Shown: piece by piece, positions 52,115-62,895 of the stretch | How positions within the stretch are numbered: position 1 is the stretch's first letter | Layout: each line of letters begins with the position of its first letter | Program-made: the position numbers and the translations under genes | Notes under the pieces: generated by a model | Databases searched by the model: none | Told to the model about the DNA's origin: nothing | The model's input: only the letters and a program-made list of their open reading frames with translations | Assembly: GCA_043228905.1 (NCBI GenBank) | Contig: JBHGNT010000006.1 | Span: forward strand, 12,338,001 to 12,402,000 | Length of the DNA stretch: 64,000 bases | Reading direction: 5' to 3' | DNA from: Azolla caroliniana | Lineage: Eukaryota; Polypodiophyta

Positions 52115-54846
52115 ATGTGTCATGTACTCATTGTACCCGTAACGCTTCACGGGGTTCTTCTGGCGGGAAGACCAGCGTAGCGTGGTATTACCTGGTTTGG
52201 GGCCCTTCTTGGCTGGTTCGATCTTTGTTGCCGAAGATCCGCCATCTTCTTTTCCGGAGTTGGATCCGCTCCGATCCGACTCACCATTACCGGTCTCGTG
52301 CTCCGGCATTTTCCTCTTCCCCGTTTCCTTGCGCATGAACCATCTCCGCAGTTCCTTGCGCGGGGGGAACACGACAGAGTCTCCATTACTCACCGGTTCG
52401 TCTTCCGACTGGTCTGTCTGACCCAGTCGCTCGTTCGGCCCGCTCAACCAAAATGATTCCGGACTCACATCTAGAGTCTCGAACCCTTCGTCTTCTAACT
52501 AGACTGGTTCGGGCTCACTAAGCTCATCCTCCGGTATCGGGTCGGGATTGGAAGTCGGAGCCGGTAAGGCATACCATGATGCCGGCTCATCAACCTCAAC
52601 ATCCCGACTGACTTAGACCTGCTTCGTCCAGGGGTTATAACACTTATACCCCTTTTGCTCATGGGAGTAACCGATTAGGATGCAATTCTCTGACTTTGCA
52701 TCCAACTTCCTCCGCCTTTCATCCGACACATGCACATATGCAATACTATCGAATATCCGAAAGTCTCAAATTCGGCTTGCGCCCGAAATACAGCTCATGC
52801 GCGGACACCTTGTCACCGATCCGGTTTTGGATATACACGGCCGTCCGGACCGCCTCAACCCAGTAGAATTTAGGCATGCTCTTCTCCTCCAACATCACCC
52901 TTGCAACGTCGATAATCGACCGGTTATTCCTCTCGGCCACACCGTTTTGCTCCGGTGTGTATCTGCAGCTGAACTCTCTCCTAATTCCTTTTTGTTGCAG
53001 ATAACTATTGAATTGGCCGGATTAATATTCTTTTCCACCATCCGACCATAGGCACTTGATCTTCCTCTCTGTTTCCCGTTCAACCAGGCTTTGTAGGTTC
53101 CGGAAACACTCAAAGACTTCGCTCTTCTGCTCATTGAGGTATATCGATGTGTGCCGACTGTAGTCGTCAATGAAGGAGATGAAGTATCGACTCCCGCCAA
53201 GACTAACGTTCTGTGTTGGTCCCCATACATCCGAATGAATAAGGTCGAGCTTGTTACGAGTACTATTTTGTTCGGTGGGGAATGGAAGCCAATGTTGCTT
53301 CCCGAGTTGGTAGGCTTCACATATTTGGACCTTACGGCCACTGAACTTCGGCAAACTGAAAACAACTTGTTTCGTTTGCAGGTCTTGAAGCCTCTAGTAA
53401 TTGACGTGGCTGATCTGCTTGTGCTAGAGATCAATATTTGATTCAATCTTCTATCCTTTGGCAAACGAAGCGGTGCTGACGTCATTGGTGTCGAGGATGA
53501 ACATCCTCCCATCTTTGCGCCCTTGCACAATAAGTTGGCCCTCTTCCTCGATGAAGCACCCAAAGTGCGTAAACCGCACCTGCATCCCCTGGTCAACGAT
53601 CTGACCGACTGAGACCAGGTTCTTCGTGATAGTCGGAACGTGTAATATGTTCATCAAGTTCCCCCTTTGTCCGACGTGGCTCAAAAGGGCTTCTCCGATA
53701 TTCACGATTGGGCGAGGAATGTCGTGTCTGGGTTCGACGACTCCTGGTTGTTCTAGTATCTCCAAGAAAGAGAACCACTCTTTGTGGCTCGTCATGTGAT
53801 TCGACGCACCGGAATCAACGTACCACACTTCCTCCGATTTGGAAGTGGTCTTCCTCATCGAGTTAGCCTCATGTTTCATCACCAAGGCTGGCCCTTTGCC
53901 GGCTTTTCCAGTTTTGGATCCTCCCGATCCTTCTACGTAGTGCGAGTATTGCCAGTTCTCTCTGCCGGCCTTGCCGGATCCGAATCTGTCTGAATCGGCA
54001 TGCTTCTTCCAGCATTCACTTTCTCTATGGCCCGTTTTACCAAAGTACCAACATTCCGTGTTGGCCTTTGCTTGCCGGCCTCCGGTGCCACCTTGACTCC
54101 CCCTGCTTGTGGAGGGTCCGGAACTGTTGTCGGCACGTTCTCTGTGTCTTCGGTCCTACTCTTGCCGGCCGCTACCATTGCGAGCCGACCGGCCTCGTCC
54201 ACCACACCCACGGGGCCGATCCGCCTCCGTGTAAAACATCCGGTTGTCGATGGGTGCACTTGTTGACGAACCGCCATTGTTCTCCTCTACAAGGAGCATC
54301 GACTGTAAGTCGAAAAATGACAACATATTCTCCCTTGTACATACCGCCGTTCGGAACGCTCCGAACTTAGACTCTAGGCCCCCAAGACAGATCTGCACCA
54401 TCTCATCTCCCTCTACAACGACATTGATAGAGGCAAGTGAGTCACAGATCTCTTTGATTCAGGCTGTGTAATCGGCTACCGACATGTCCTTCTGTAAGAC
54501 ATTGCTCAACTCCGGTGGGGGTTGTAGCTTTCGGGCCGTAGTGCTTGCTGCAAAAACCTTCTTCAAGTTTCCCCAAGCTTCTTTTGGCGTCTTGCAATCT
54601 CGGACATGGCTCAACAGTTGGTCTCCGACACTAGACGCAAAGTAGTACATCACTCTGCTTGCCGCTTGTTCCCACACTGGGAAGTCCTTGTGTGCCACAT
54701 TAGGTGCTGCGTCGTTAGCTCTGTCGACATAGCTCCAGTCAGTAACCATGCCCAAGTAGGTACTGGCGTATCTTGTATGAGCAAGATGCGTAGTTGGATC
54801 TGTCGAGCTTCTCCACCAGGAGCGAGCTAGCCATTCCTCTATCCAT
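52115..54846 (-). pseudogene. gag-pol: Copia-B1 gag, protease and integrase
   Basis: ATG at 54846 (MDRGMASSLLVEKLDRSNYA); a frame break near 54760 is followed by a typical copia gag (SYVDRANDAAPNVAHKDFPV, FAASTTARKL). The knuckle region near 54040-54000 is degenerate. The protease has WYVDSGASNHMTSHKEW (about 53830-53780). The integrase has DLIHSDVWGP and FIDDYSRHT, then WSDGGKEY with the second Asp, and TPEQNGVAERNNRSI with the Glu. A conserved hinge, YFGRKPNLR, precedes another break near 52750. The frame is broken in at least five places. The segment up to 52115 encodes the basic linker ahead of reverse transcriptase. Confidence 0.88.
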
Positions 54847-54927
54847 AACTTTTCTTCCTGTTCTTACTGGGTCTTAGGGTTTGTCTTCAGATGCTGATGT
54901 CGGCTGCAGAGGTTCTCAACCCTCGCG

Positions 54928-54939
54928 CTCTAATACCAT
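54928..54939 (-). promoter_or_regulatory. Primer binding site of Copia-B1
   Basis: TGGTATTAGAGC on the minus strand, directly after the LTR; a one-base variant of the Met-tRNA site. The leader that follows (GAGGGTTGAGAACCTCTGCA) is shared with Copia-B2. Confidence 0.8.
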
Positions 54940-55360
54940 GTAAAAAGAATAGTGTGCGGAAGCAATAGAAAACCGAACACCGAAACGCAGGTTTAATGGA
55001 GAGCTTGAATATACATAGTACGCGTGAGAGACAGAGAAAGAGCAAAACAACTTAAATCTATTATAAACAACTCTGTAAAATTCTCTGTGTATACAACGTG
55101 CTCAACATCACTATTTATACAAGTCCTAAGAGGACTGACAGAAGTACAGTGTACTTCAATGCTCACACGAGCATTTGACACTAACTACGAGGCATTACCT
55201 ACCTAGTAGTTTAGGCTGCTACTAGGCGTCCGGTTACTGCTTGATCCAGCTAACCGGCTCCCCAGCTCACCGGCTCACCGATCTGGCTCATCCTTCTGTA
55301 TGCCGATCCGGCTCAGGCTTATTCAGCCGATCCGGATCTGGTTGAGCTTGCCGCGCAACA
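54940..55360 (-). repeat. 5' LTR of Copia-B1
   Basis: 421 bp on the minus strand from TGTTGCGCGGC (55360) to CTTTTTACA (54940). TATA-like TATAAATAG lies near 55115. CCGG-rich units lie near 55225-55345. Confidence 0.88.
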
Positions 55361-56515
55361 AGTTTTTCTAAGTCAGATACATATTTGTATCAGAAAACCC
55401 ATTTGTAGGGTAGCGACTTCCTTCCAACTGTTTGATTCCATGTTTGATTCTTGTGAATTGAGTCCATTTCAGATTTCATGGCTTGTAGCCATGTGTCGGG
55501 GTCCGTTGCGGCTATAACTTCTTCTTAAGTTCTTGGTTCGCCTGCATCGGTGTAGTTGACGTAGTCGAGGCCTAGTTGAAAAAACTCTGTTGGCCTTCGA
55601 ACTCGTCCAGATCTCTTGGGTGCCGAGATAAGTGGTCTGGATTCTTCCATTGACTCGATTGGGCGATCAGTGTTTGTTGAACTATTTGTGTCTGGAGTCT
55701 TGTTAGGTGACCCACCCCCATGTTGGGACTTCATCGGTGTCGTACCATTCTCCCTTGTGAGCTTTGTTGACTCGGTTCTATATTAGACTTGCATCTTATT
55801 GACTGTGCCTTTTTCGACTCTTGTCGATTCGGCTGTGTCTTTGATGACTTTGTCTTTGAGTGCGAGAATTGGGTTTGTTGCTGATTCGGAGTCAACATTC
55901 TGCTAAGAGAAGATAGAGTCTTCATTGAAGACAACGTCACTGCTCCGGATAATTTTCCGGCTCTCAGGGTTCATAGCTTGTGGCCAAATTTCCCATCGGT
56001 TCCATAACCGAGAAATATGCATTTCATTGCATGGGGTGCCAAATTTGTCCTTTTATCCTTGGGGATGAACACATAGGCTTCGCATCTAAATATACGGAGC
56101 CTATCATAGGTCGGTTGTTTGCTTGACCATAGTGCCTGTGGCTCTTCGAGCCTGATTGCTCATGACGGCGCTAGATGTATCAGGTATACTGCCGTCTGCA
56201 AAGCTTCTGCCCAAGATTCCAGCTTCAGTCCGGCTTGCTAGAGCATTGTCCTCACCCTCTCTTGGATCGTTCTGTTGATCCGTTTTGTCATGCCATTTTG
56301 CATGGGTGTGTAGGGAACGGTCTTTTGATGTTCGATCCCTTTGTTGGACAGGTACTGTTTGAAGGCTCTGGAGGTTTACTCACCTCCATTGTCGGATCTG
56401 AGTGTCTTCACTCTATGTCGGGACCGGTTCTCCACTTCGGATGTCCACCGACTAAAGACCTCGAGCGCTTTGTCTTTGGACCTAATCGAGTAGGCCCAGA
56501 ACTTTCGTGTATAGT
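55361..56515 (-). pseudogene. Copia-C pol fragment (integrase to start of RT)
   Basis: Minus-strand remnant of a third copia family. From 56515 down: NNYTRKFWAYSIRSKDKALE, LRSDNGGE (integrase Asp region), TVPYTPMQNGMTKRINRSIQ (Glu is replaced by Lys), LESWAEALQTAVYLIHL, CIFLGYGTDGKFG, a long Ser/Gln-rich linker, and AMKSEMDSIHKNQTW at the start of reverse transcriptase (about 55480). It is interrupted by stops and truncated at both ends by the LTRs of Copia-B1 and Copia-B2. Confidence 0.82.
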
Positions 56516-57563
56516 TGTTGAGCGAGCAAGCTCAACCAAATCCGAATCGACTGAATAAGCCAGAGTTGGATCGGTGTCTGGATGATATCCGGAACCATGA
56601 GCCGGATCAGATTGAAACCGGTAGGCCGTTAGAGGCCTACGGATCCAACCTAGTACTTAGGCATATTTTTGGGAGTCAGTGATAGTCGCTCGTATGAGCA
56701 TTGAAGTACCTGTCAGTCCTTTATGGACTTGTATAAAAGTGCTCTCTGAGCACATTCTATGTACAGGATATTGAGTTGTGTTTATATTCTGCTCTCTCTC
56801 TCTCTCTCTATCCCCCATGTATGCTTATTCTCTATGTTAAGCTTCCATTAAACCGTCTTGTCTTTACTGTTACTAACTGAAAAGAGAGAAGATGATAGAA
56901 AAGAGAGAGAAGGAAGATATAGAAATCCAAATCTACAAAGATATATTAATAAGGAGTGATGATCATAGAAACAAGAGAAAGAAGATACATAAACTCAAGC
57001 CTACAAGGATCAATTGATCACTAGAAAAACGCACTACATGAATAGGCAAGAAAAACACCACAAGAAAAAGCCTCCCCCTCACCACCTCACTCTTCTTGCT
57101 TTATATGAAGTTCTCCTCTAGTAGATAAGTTTCGCTTGCTTTCTTTTCCACGCTTTTTTTACAGCTTTTCCATCTCCTATTCTTAGCTATGATACAACGA
57201 TCTTCTAATCGTCATATCTCCCTCATCCATGCTCCAAATTTAGAGTTTTAAAAAGCTACGGATAGCTCTCGTCATAAGCTTTCTAACCCATATTTACACA
57301 TTATATTTGGCTTCCAAACGAATGAGTTATGAGCGTTCGTTGTAGACTGCATTTTGGTGCCCGCTTTTTTCTTCTTTTACTTTTCTCCACGTGACTTGCT
57401 TTTTGTTTGACTTATCCTCAAGACCTTAGCTCGTGATCTTGCCCTCCGGATGTGAACGCACCATACCTTATATTCTTGTAGACTTCAATACCTTGAATTC
57501 TAAAAACACTTTCACACTATCCAGCAGAGCCGGTTTGGCATATGCTTTCGCACGCTAACTTTC
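56516..57563 (+). repeat. 5' LTR of Copia-B2 with an unidentified insertion
   Basis: Starts TGTTGAGCGAGC and follows the family LTR, including TATAAAAG (56734-56741) and a CT run, to about 56875. About 650 bp of unrelated AT-rich sequence follow (about 56876-57530; no ORF, no repeat recognised). The LTR then ends ACTTTCACA at about 57563. Confidence 0.65.
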
Positions 57564-57720
57564 ACATGGTATCAAAGTGTGAGGGTTGAGAACCTCTGCA
57601 GCCGACGAGCGACTAGTGAAGACTAGTGAAGAACGTAAGAGAACCTAAGATGGATAGAGGAATGGCAAGTTCACTTCCGATAGAAAAGCTCGACCAGAGC
57701 AACTATGCATCCTGGTCATA
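57564..57720 (+). pseudogene. gag: Copia-B2 primer site and gag start
   Basis: TGGTATCAAAGTG directly follows the LTR, then the shared leader and ATG 57650. The first 25 residues (MDRGMASSLPIEKLDQSNYA) match Copia-B1 gag. The sequence then runs into a Gypsy-2-type LTR. Confidence 0.8.
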
Positions 57721-57721
57721 T

Positions 57722-58152
57722 AAAACTCGAACCCATGACCTTATGCTACGTAGGTCGAGCTCTTACCATTAGACTATGAATTGTAATTTGTAGGATATTA
57801 TTTTCATTTATGTATTATCATAGAAAATTGATGTATATTCCAGATCTCTCTAGAACATTCTAGAAGCTTCAGGACTATTCCTAAAAACACTATAAAAGGA
57901 GGCACAAGGCATTGTTTTGAACCAAATTGGTTCAACGCTAGTCTTAAGCCTCGTAGCCACTTTGTACTTATCTTTCACATAATATATTAGTTGTTGTCAT
58001 CATCTTTCTCTCTCTCATTCTCACTATCTCTCTCTCTCTCTCTTCTTCTCTCTTCCTCTTTCGGGAATCTTACGCAGTCCCGTCCTCTTAGTACTAATAG
58101 TACTTCTCTTCTCTAGTACTAATTCTCTCTTTGTTTAGTGCTATTCCTGACA
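57722..58152 (+). repeat. Diverged Gypsy-2-type LTR (solo or remnant)
   Basis: Lacks the first few bases. It keeps part of the antisense tRNA-like module, TATAAAA at 57891, the TTGAACCAAATTGGTTCAAC palindrome and CT repeats, and ends CCTGACA (58152). About 10% diverged from Gypsy-2 by eye. No target duplication; gag sequence is missing at this point. Confidence 0.82.
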
Positions 58153-61100
58153 CCGACAACCGGATGTTGTACATGGAGGCGGATTGGCCCCGTGGGTGTG
58201 GTGGATGAGGCGGGTCGGCTTGCAAGGGTAGCAGCCGGCAAGAGCAGGACCGAAGGCACAGAGAACGTGCCGAAAACAGTTCCGAACCCTCCACAAGCAA
58301 GGGGAGTCAAGGCGGCGTCGGAGACCGGCAAGCAAAGTACAACACAGAATGTTGGTACTGTAATACAAAGGGCCATAGAGAAAGCGAGTGATGGAGGAAG
58401 CGTGCCGATTCGGACAGATCCGAATCCGGCAAAGACGGTAGAGAGAACCGACAATACTCGCACTACGTAGAAGGATCGGGAGAATCCAAAACCGGAAAAT
58501 CCGGTAAAGGGCCAGCCTTGGTGATGAAACACGAGGCTAACTCAATGAAGAAGACCATTTCGAAATCGGAGGAAGTGTGGTACGTTGATTCCGGGGTGTC
58601 GAATCACATGACGATCCAGAAAGAGTGATTCTCTTTCTTGGAGAAACCGGAACAACCGAGAGTTGTCGAAACCGGAGACGACACTCCTCACCCAATAATG
58701 TATATCGGAGAAGTCCCTTTGAGCCACGTCAGACATAAGGGGAAGCTGATGAACGTATTACACGTTCCGACTATCACGAAGAACCTGGTGTCAGTCGGTC
58801 AGATCATTGACTAGGGGATGCAGGTGCGGTTTACGCACCTTGGGTGCTTAATCTAGGAAGAGGGCCAAATTATTGCGCAAGGGCGCAGAGAAGGGAGGAT
58901 GTTCATCCTCAACACCAATGACGTCGGCACCGCTTTGTTCGCCAAAGCACAGAAGATTGAATCGGATATTGATCTCTAGCACAAGCGGATCGGCCACGTC
59001 AATTACCAGATGCTTCAAGACCTGCAAACGAAACAAGTTGCTTTCGGTTTGCTGAAGTTCAGTGCCCGGAAGGTCCAAATATGTGAAGCCTGCCTACTCG
59101 GGAAGCAACACCGGCTTCCATTCCCCACCGAACAAAATTGTAGCCGTAACAAGCTCGATCTTATTCATTCCATTGTATGGGGACCGACACAGAACCTTAG
59201 TCTTGGCAGGAGTCGGTATTTCATCTACTTCATCGACGACTACAGCCGACACACATGGATCTACCTCATTGAGCGAAAGAGCGAAGTCTTCGAGTGTTTC
59301 TGGAACCTGCAAATCCTGGTTGAATGGGAAATAGAGAGGAAGATCAAGTGCGTGCGGTCGGATGGTGGAAAAGAATATTTTTCCGGTCAATTCAACAGTT
59401 ATCTGTAGCAAAAAGGAATTCGGAGAGAGTTCTGCTGCAAATACACACCGGAGCAAAACGGTGTGGCCGAGAGGAAGAACCCGTCGATTGTTGATGTGGC
59501 AAGGGAAATGCTGGAGGAGAAGAGCATGCCCCATTTCTACTGGGCGGAGGCGGTCCGGACAACCGTCTACATCCAAAACCGGATCGGTGACAAGGTGTCC
59601 GCGCATCATCTGTATTTCGGACGCAAGCCGAATTTGAGACACCTTCGGATATTTGGTAGCATTGCATATGTGCATGTGCGGATGAGAAGCAGAGGAAGTT
59701 GGATGCAAAGTCGAAGAAATGCATACTGGTCGGTTACTCGCATGAGCAAAAGGGGTATAAGTGTTATAATCCCCGGTCGAAGCAGATTCGAGTTAGCCGG
59801 GATGTTGAGTTTGATGAGACGGCATCATGGTATGCCTTACCGGCTCCGACTTTCGACCCCGATCCGATACCGGAGGATGAGGCTAGCGAGCTTGAACCGG
59901 TCTAGATAGAAGATGAACACCTCGGCACTTTAGAAGAGAGTCCAATCTCATTTCAGTTAAGTGGACCGAATGAGCGGCTGAGTCGGGATGACTAGTCGGA
60001 TGAGGAACCGGCGAGTAATGGAGACTCTGTCGTGCTCTCCCCGCGCAAGGAGCCGAGGAGACGGTTCACGCGCAAAGAGAAGGGGAAGAAGAATATGCCG
60101 GAATACGAAACCGGCAACATTGAATCGGATCAGAGCGAATCCAAGTCCAGAAAGGATGAAGGTGGATCTTCGAGAATGAAGTCTAAACCGTCCAAGAAGG
60201 GCCTCAGACCGGGTAACGATAAGTTCCGCCAGTCTTCCCGCCAGAAGAACCCTATGAAGCGGTACAGGTACAATGAGTACATGGCACATCACTATGTGTA
60301 CATGACCAAGGTGGCGGAACTGCGTGAGCCGGAGAGCTACGCACAAGCGGCAAGGGACGCAAATTGGTGTGCCACTATGGAGGAAGAAATGCGGGCACTT
60401 GATGCCAATGACACATGGGACCTAGTTGACCCTCCCCGACACTATAAACCGATCAAATGTAAGTGGGTGTACAAGGTAAAGTACAATGCCGACGGTTCGG
60501 TTAACCGGTACAAGGCCCGGTTAGTGGTGAAGGGATACACACAGACCCACGGGATCGACTACGACGAGACCTTCGCTCTAGTAGCGAAGATGACGACGGT
60601 TCGTGTGGTGCTGGCGGTTGCTACGGCACGGGGCTGGCATCTTCACCAGATGGACATGAAGAATGCATTTCTTCAAGATGATCTTGAAGAAGAGGTCTTT
60701 ATAACCCAACCCCCCGGTTTCCAGTCTGAGATGAACAAGTTGGCGGTATGCCGGCTGAAGAAGTCACTTTATGACCTGAAGCAAGCCCCCGAGCTTGGAA
60801 TGCGAAGATCACGCACCAATTGCGTAAGATGGGGTTTACGGCCTCCAAGTCCGACTCTTCGTTGTTTATCCGGCAAGGTTCGGACGGTCCGGTTTGCGTC
60901 TTGATGTATGTTGATTATCTAGTCATCAACGGACTCGGACTCGATGTAATCAGCCGAGTCAAGTCCCCGCTGTCGGACACATTTGAGATGAAGGACCTAG
61001 GGGACCTTGACTATTTCCTTGGGATCAAGGTGATCCGAACCCCCAACGGCATATTGCTCTCACCAAGACACTATGTGTTGAATATGTTGTACAATTTCAG

Positions 61101-62155
61101 GATGACGGAATGTCGCCCGATCTCCACACCCCTGGACCAGAACCAGAAGCTCTGTCCCAACTATGGACCGTCCTACGATGAGAAGCAGTTCCAACAAATC
61201 GTCGGAAGCCTTATATATTTGACAATCACCCGACCCGACATCAGCTATCCGGTCGGCGTGATCAGCCAATATATGCAGAAGCCGACCGTGGAGCACCTTC
61301 TGTGTGCGCATTGAATTTTGCGATATGTGAGTGGCACGAAGGAACGGGGACTGTTATACCGGTATGGTATAACCAAAGACCTAGTTGGCTACACTGATGC
61401 CGACTAAACCAGCGATGCATCGGATCGCCGATCCACCACCGGCTATATGTTTTCCCTTGGTAGCGCAACTGTTGTGTGGAGCAGCAAAAAGCAGCCAACA
61501 GTGGCCCTTTTGAGCACTAAGGCTGAATACCGGGGCACTACCATTGCCACTTGTGAAGCCATTTGGCTTCGGCGACTGCTTCAAGACCTGCGTATCGAGG
61601 TGCCAACCCCGATCCTGATCTACTATGACAACATAAGCAGCATGCAGCTCACCAAGAATCCACACAAAGCACATAGAAGTGCACTACCACTTCGTGTGTG
61701 AGCGTGTCCTGAGCGGTGAAGTTGAACTTTGGTATGTTCATACGGATCGGCAAGTTGCCGACATCTTCACCAAACCGCTCGGATCGGACAAGTTGCAACA
61801 CTTCACCGATATGCTTGGTGTTCAACATTTCGACATGCCACACTTGAGGGGGAGAGCGAGCAAAGATACTGGAATGGGCAAAAGCAAAGAAATTGCCGAT
61901 TGCGCTGGTGAGGCAAGAACCGACAGAAGGAGAGACAAGAAGAAGAATGGAGCCGAGTCGACAAAGGCAGTTGACACATCCGAACAAGTCGGAACAAGCG
62001 GTAGTGGCGGCAGAGTCAAGAAGGACAGAGCCGACCGGAAGAAGAAGGCCAAGACCCAGACATGGTCCGATGTGGTGAAGGGCCTGGAACCAGAAGATGA
62101 ATCGGGAGCGACCGGTTCGGACAAGAGCTGGAACGAATCGAAGACAGTCCATTAG
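58153..62155 (+). pseudogene. gag-pol: Copia-B2 gag C-terminus to RNase H and charged tail
   Basis: In order: gag end with knuckle CWYCNTKGHRESEC (about 58340-58385); protease WYVDSGVSNHMT (58576); integrase FIDDYSRHTWIYLIE, CVRSDGGKEY and TPEQNGVAERKN; hinge YFGRKPNLRHLRIFG; reverse transcriptase from about 60300 with MDMKNAFLQDDLEEEVF and LMYVDYLV (YVDD changed to YVDY, about 60910); RNase [11 protein letters not shown]; and a Lys/Arg-rich tail (DRADRKKKAKTQTW) ending at 62155. Stops occur near 58627, 58814, 58853, 58977, 59406, 59902 and 61312, with frameshifts near 59690 and 60795. Inactive. Confidence 0.88.
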
Positions 62156-62478
62156 GTTCAACAACAGGATTCGGAAGAACCGGATCAATTCAAGGCCAAG
62201 AGGACGAGAAGGCAGCAAAAGTCTATGCCAACACGAAGGAATCGGCGAATTGACAAGTGCCGAAGTCACGGTAGCGAGGGAGATGATTAGGCCTGTTGAG
62301 CAGACAAGCCGACCGAGGAGGTCGAGGTGTGCAAAAACAAAAGGGTCGCGTCAAACGGGAAAGGACCGGACGAGGAGCGCGAGTGAGACAGAGTGACGCC
62401 AGAAGGAGCCGGGTGCAAGGACCGACTGCCATGGAGACTGACACTACGATCCGACCTCAAGTTGAGCTTGAGGGGTAG
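62156..62478 (+). other. Copia-B2 3' untranslated region and polypurine tract
   Basis: Purine-rich, no conserved ORF. It ends with GAGCTTGAGGGGTAG (62464-62478), the polypurine tract, followed by the 3' LTR. Confidence 0.65.
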
Positions 62479-62895
62479 TGTTGATCGGCAAGCTCAATCA
62501 GATCTAGATTGGCTGAATAAGCCCGAGCCGGATCGGCATCCGGAAGGATAAGCCTGATCGGTGAGCAGAGAGCTGGGGAGCCGGTTAGCCAGATCCATCA
62601 GTAACCGGAAGCCTAGTAGAAGCCTAAACTACTAGGTAGTTAATGTCTCGTAGTTAGTGTCAGACGGTTGTGTGAGCATTGAAGTACACCGTGCTTCTGT
62701 CAGTCCGTATGGACTTGTATAAAAGTGTTCACTGAACACATACAATGTACAAAGTTTTAGAGTTAATGTTTTGAATAGAGTTTTATGTTCTGCACTCTAT
62801 CTATCTCTCCCGCGTACTGTGTATATTCAAGCTCTCCATTAAACCTACATTTCTGTGTTCGCTTTTCTAATTCCTTCTGCACACTATTCTTTACA
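62479..62895 (+). repeat. 3' LTR of Copia-B2
   Basis: 417 bp, TGTTGATCGGC...TTCTTTACA, with TATAAAAG (about 62717-62724). It is close to the Copia-B1 5' LTR in length and sequence. Confidence 0.85.

Larger units (their letters stand above)
8918..55360 (-). mobile_element. Copia-B1: host copia element split by three insertions
   Basis: A minus-strand Ty1/copia element whose pieces are colinear with the plus-strand relative Copia-B2 at 56516-62895. From 5' to 3': LTR 55360-54940, gag to integrase 54846-52115, reverse transcriptase 17467-17367 and 12506-11700, RNase H 11573-11172, tail 10206-9475, LTR 9464-8918. The gaps are a 34.6-kb stack (TSD ATGTG), Tork-3 (TSD ATTTC) and a solo LTR (TSD ACGC). 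Rejoining at each TSD restores colinearity with Copia-B2. No target duplication of Copia-B1 itself was found because the left LTR is fused to other sequence. Confidence 0.85.
56516..62895 (+). mobile_element. Copia-B2: plus-strand relative of Copia-B1
   Basis: 5' LTR (56516-57563, enlarged by an insertion), primer site, gag start, a gap filled by a Gypsy-2-type LTR, then gag C-terminus to RNase H, polypurine tract and a 417-bp 3' LTR (62479-62895). The flanks ATAGT and CTTCT do not match, and part of gag is missing, so the copy has been rearranged. Confidence 0.82.

Noticed and set aside
8914-55365. AGTT/AGTTT as a target duplication of Copia-B1
   Set aside because: The left copy overlaps a primer site and gag start, and the left flank does not continue the Copia-C sequence found on the right.
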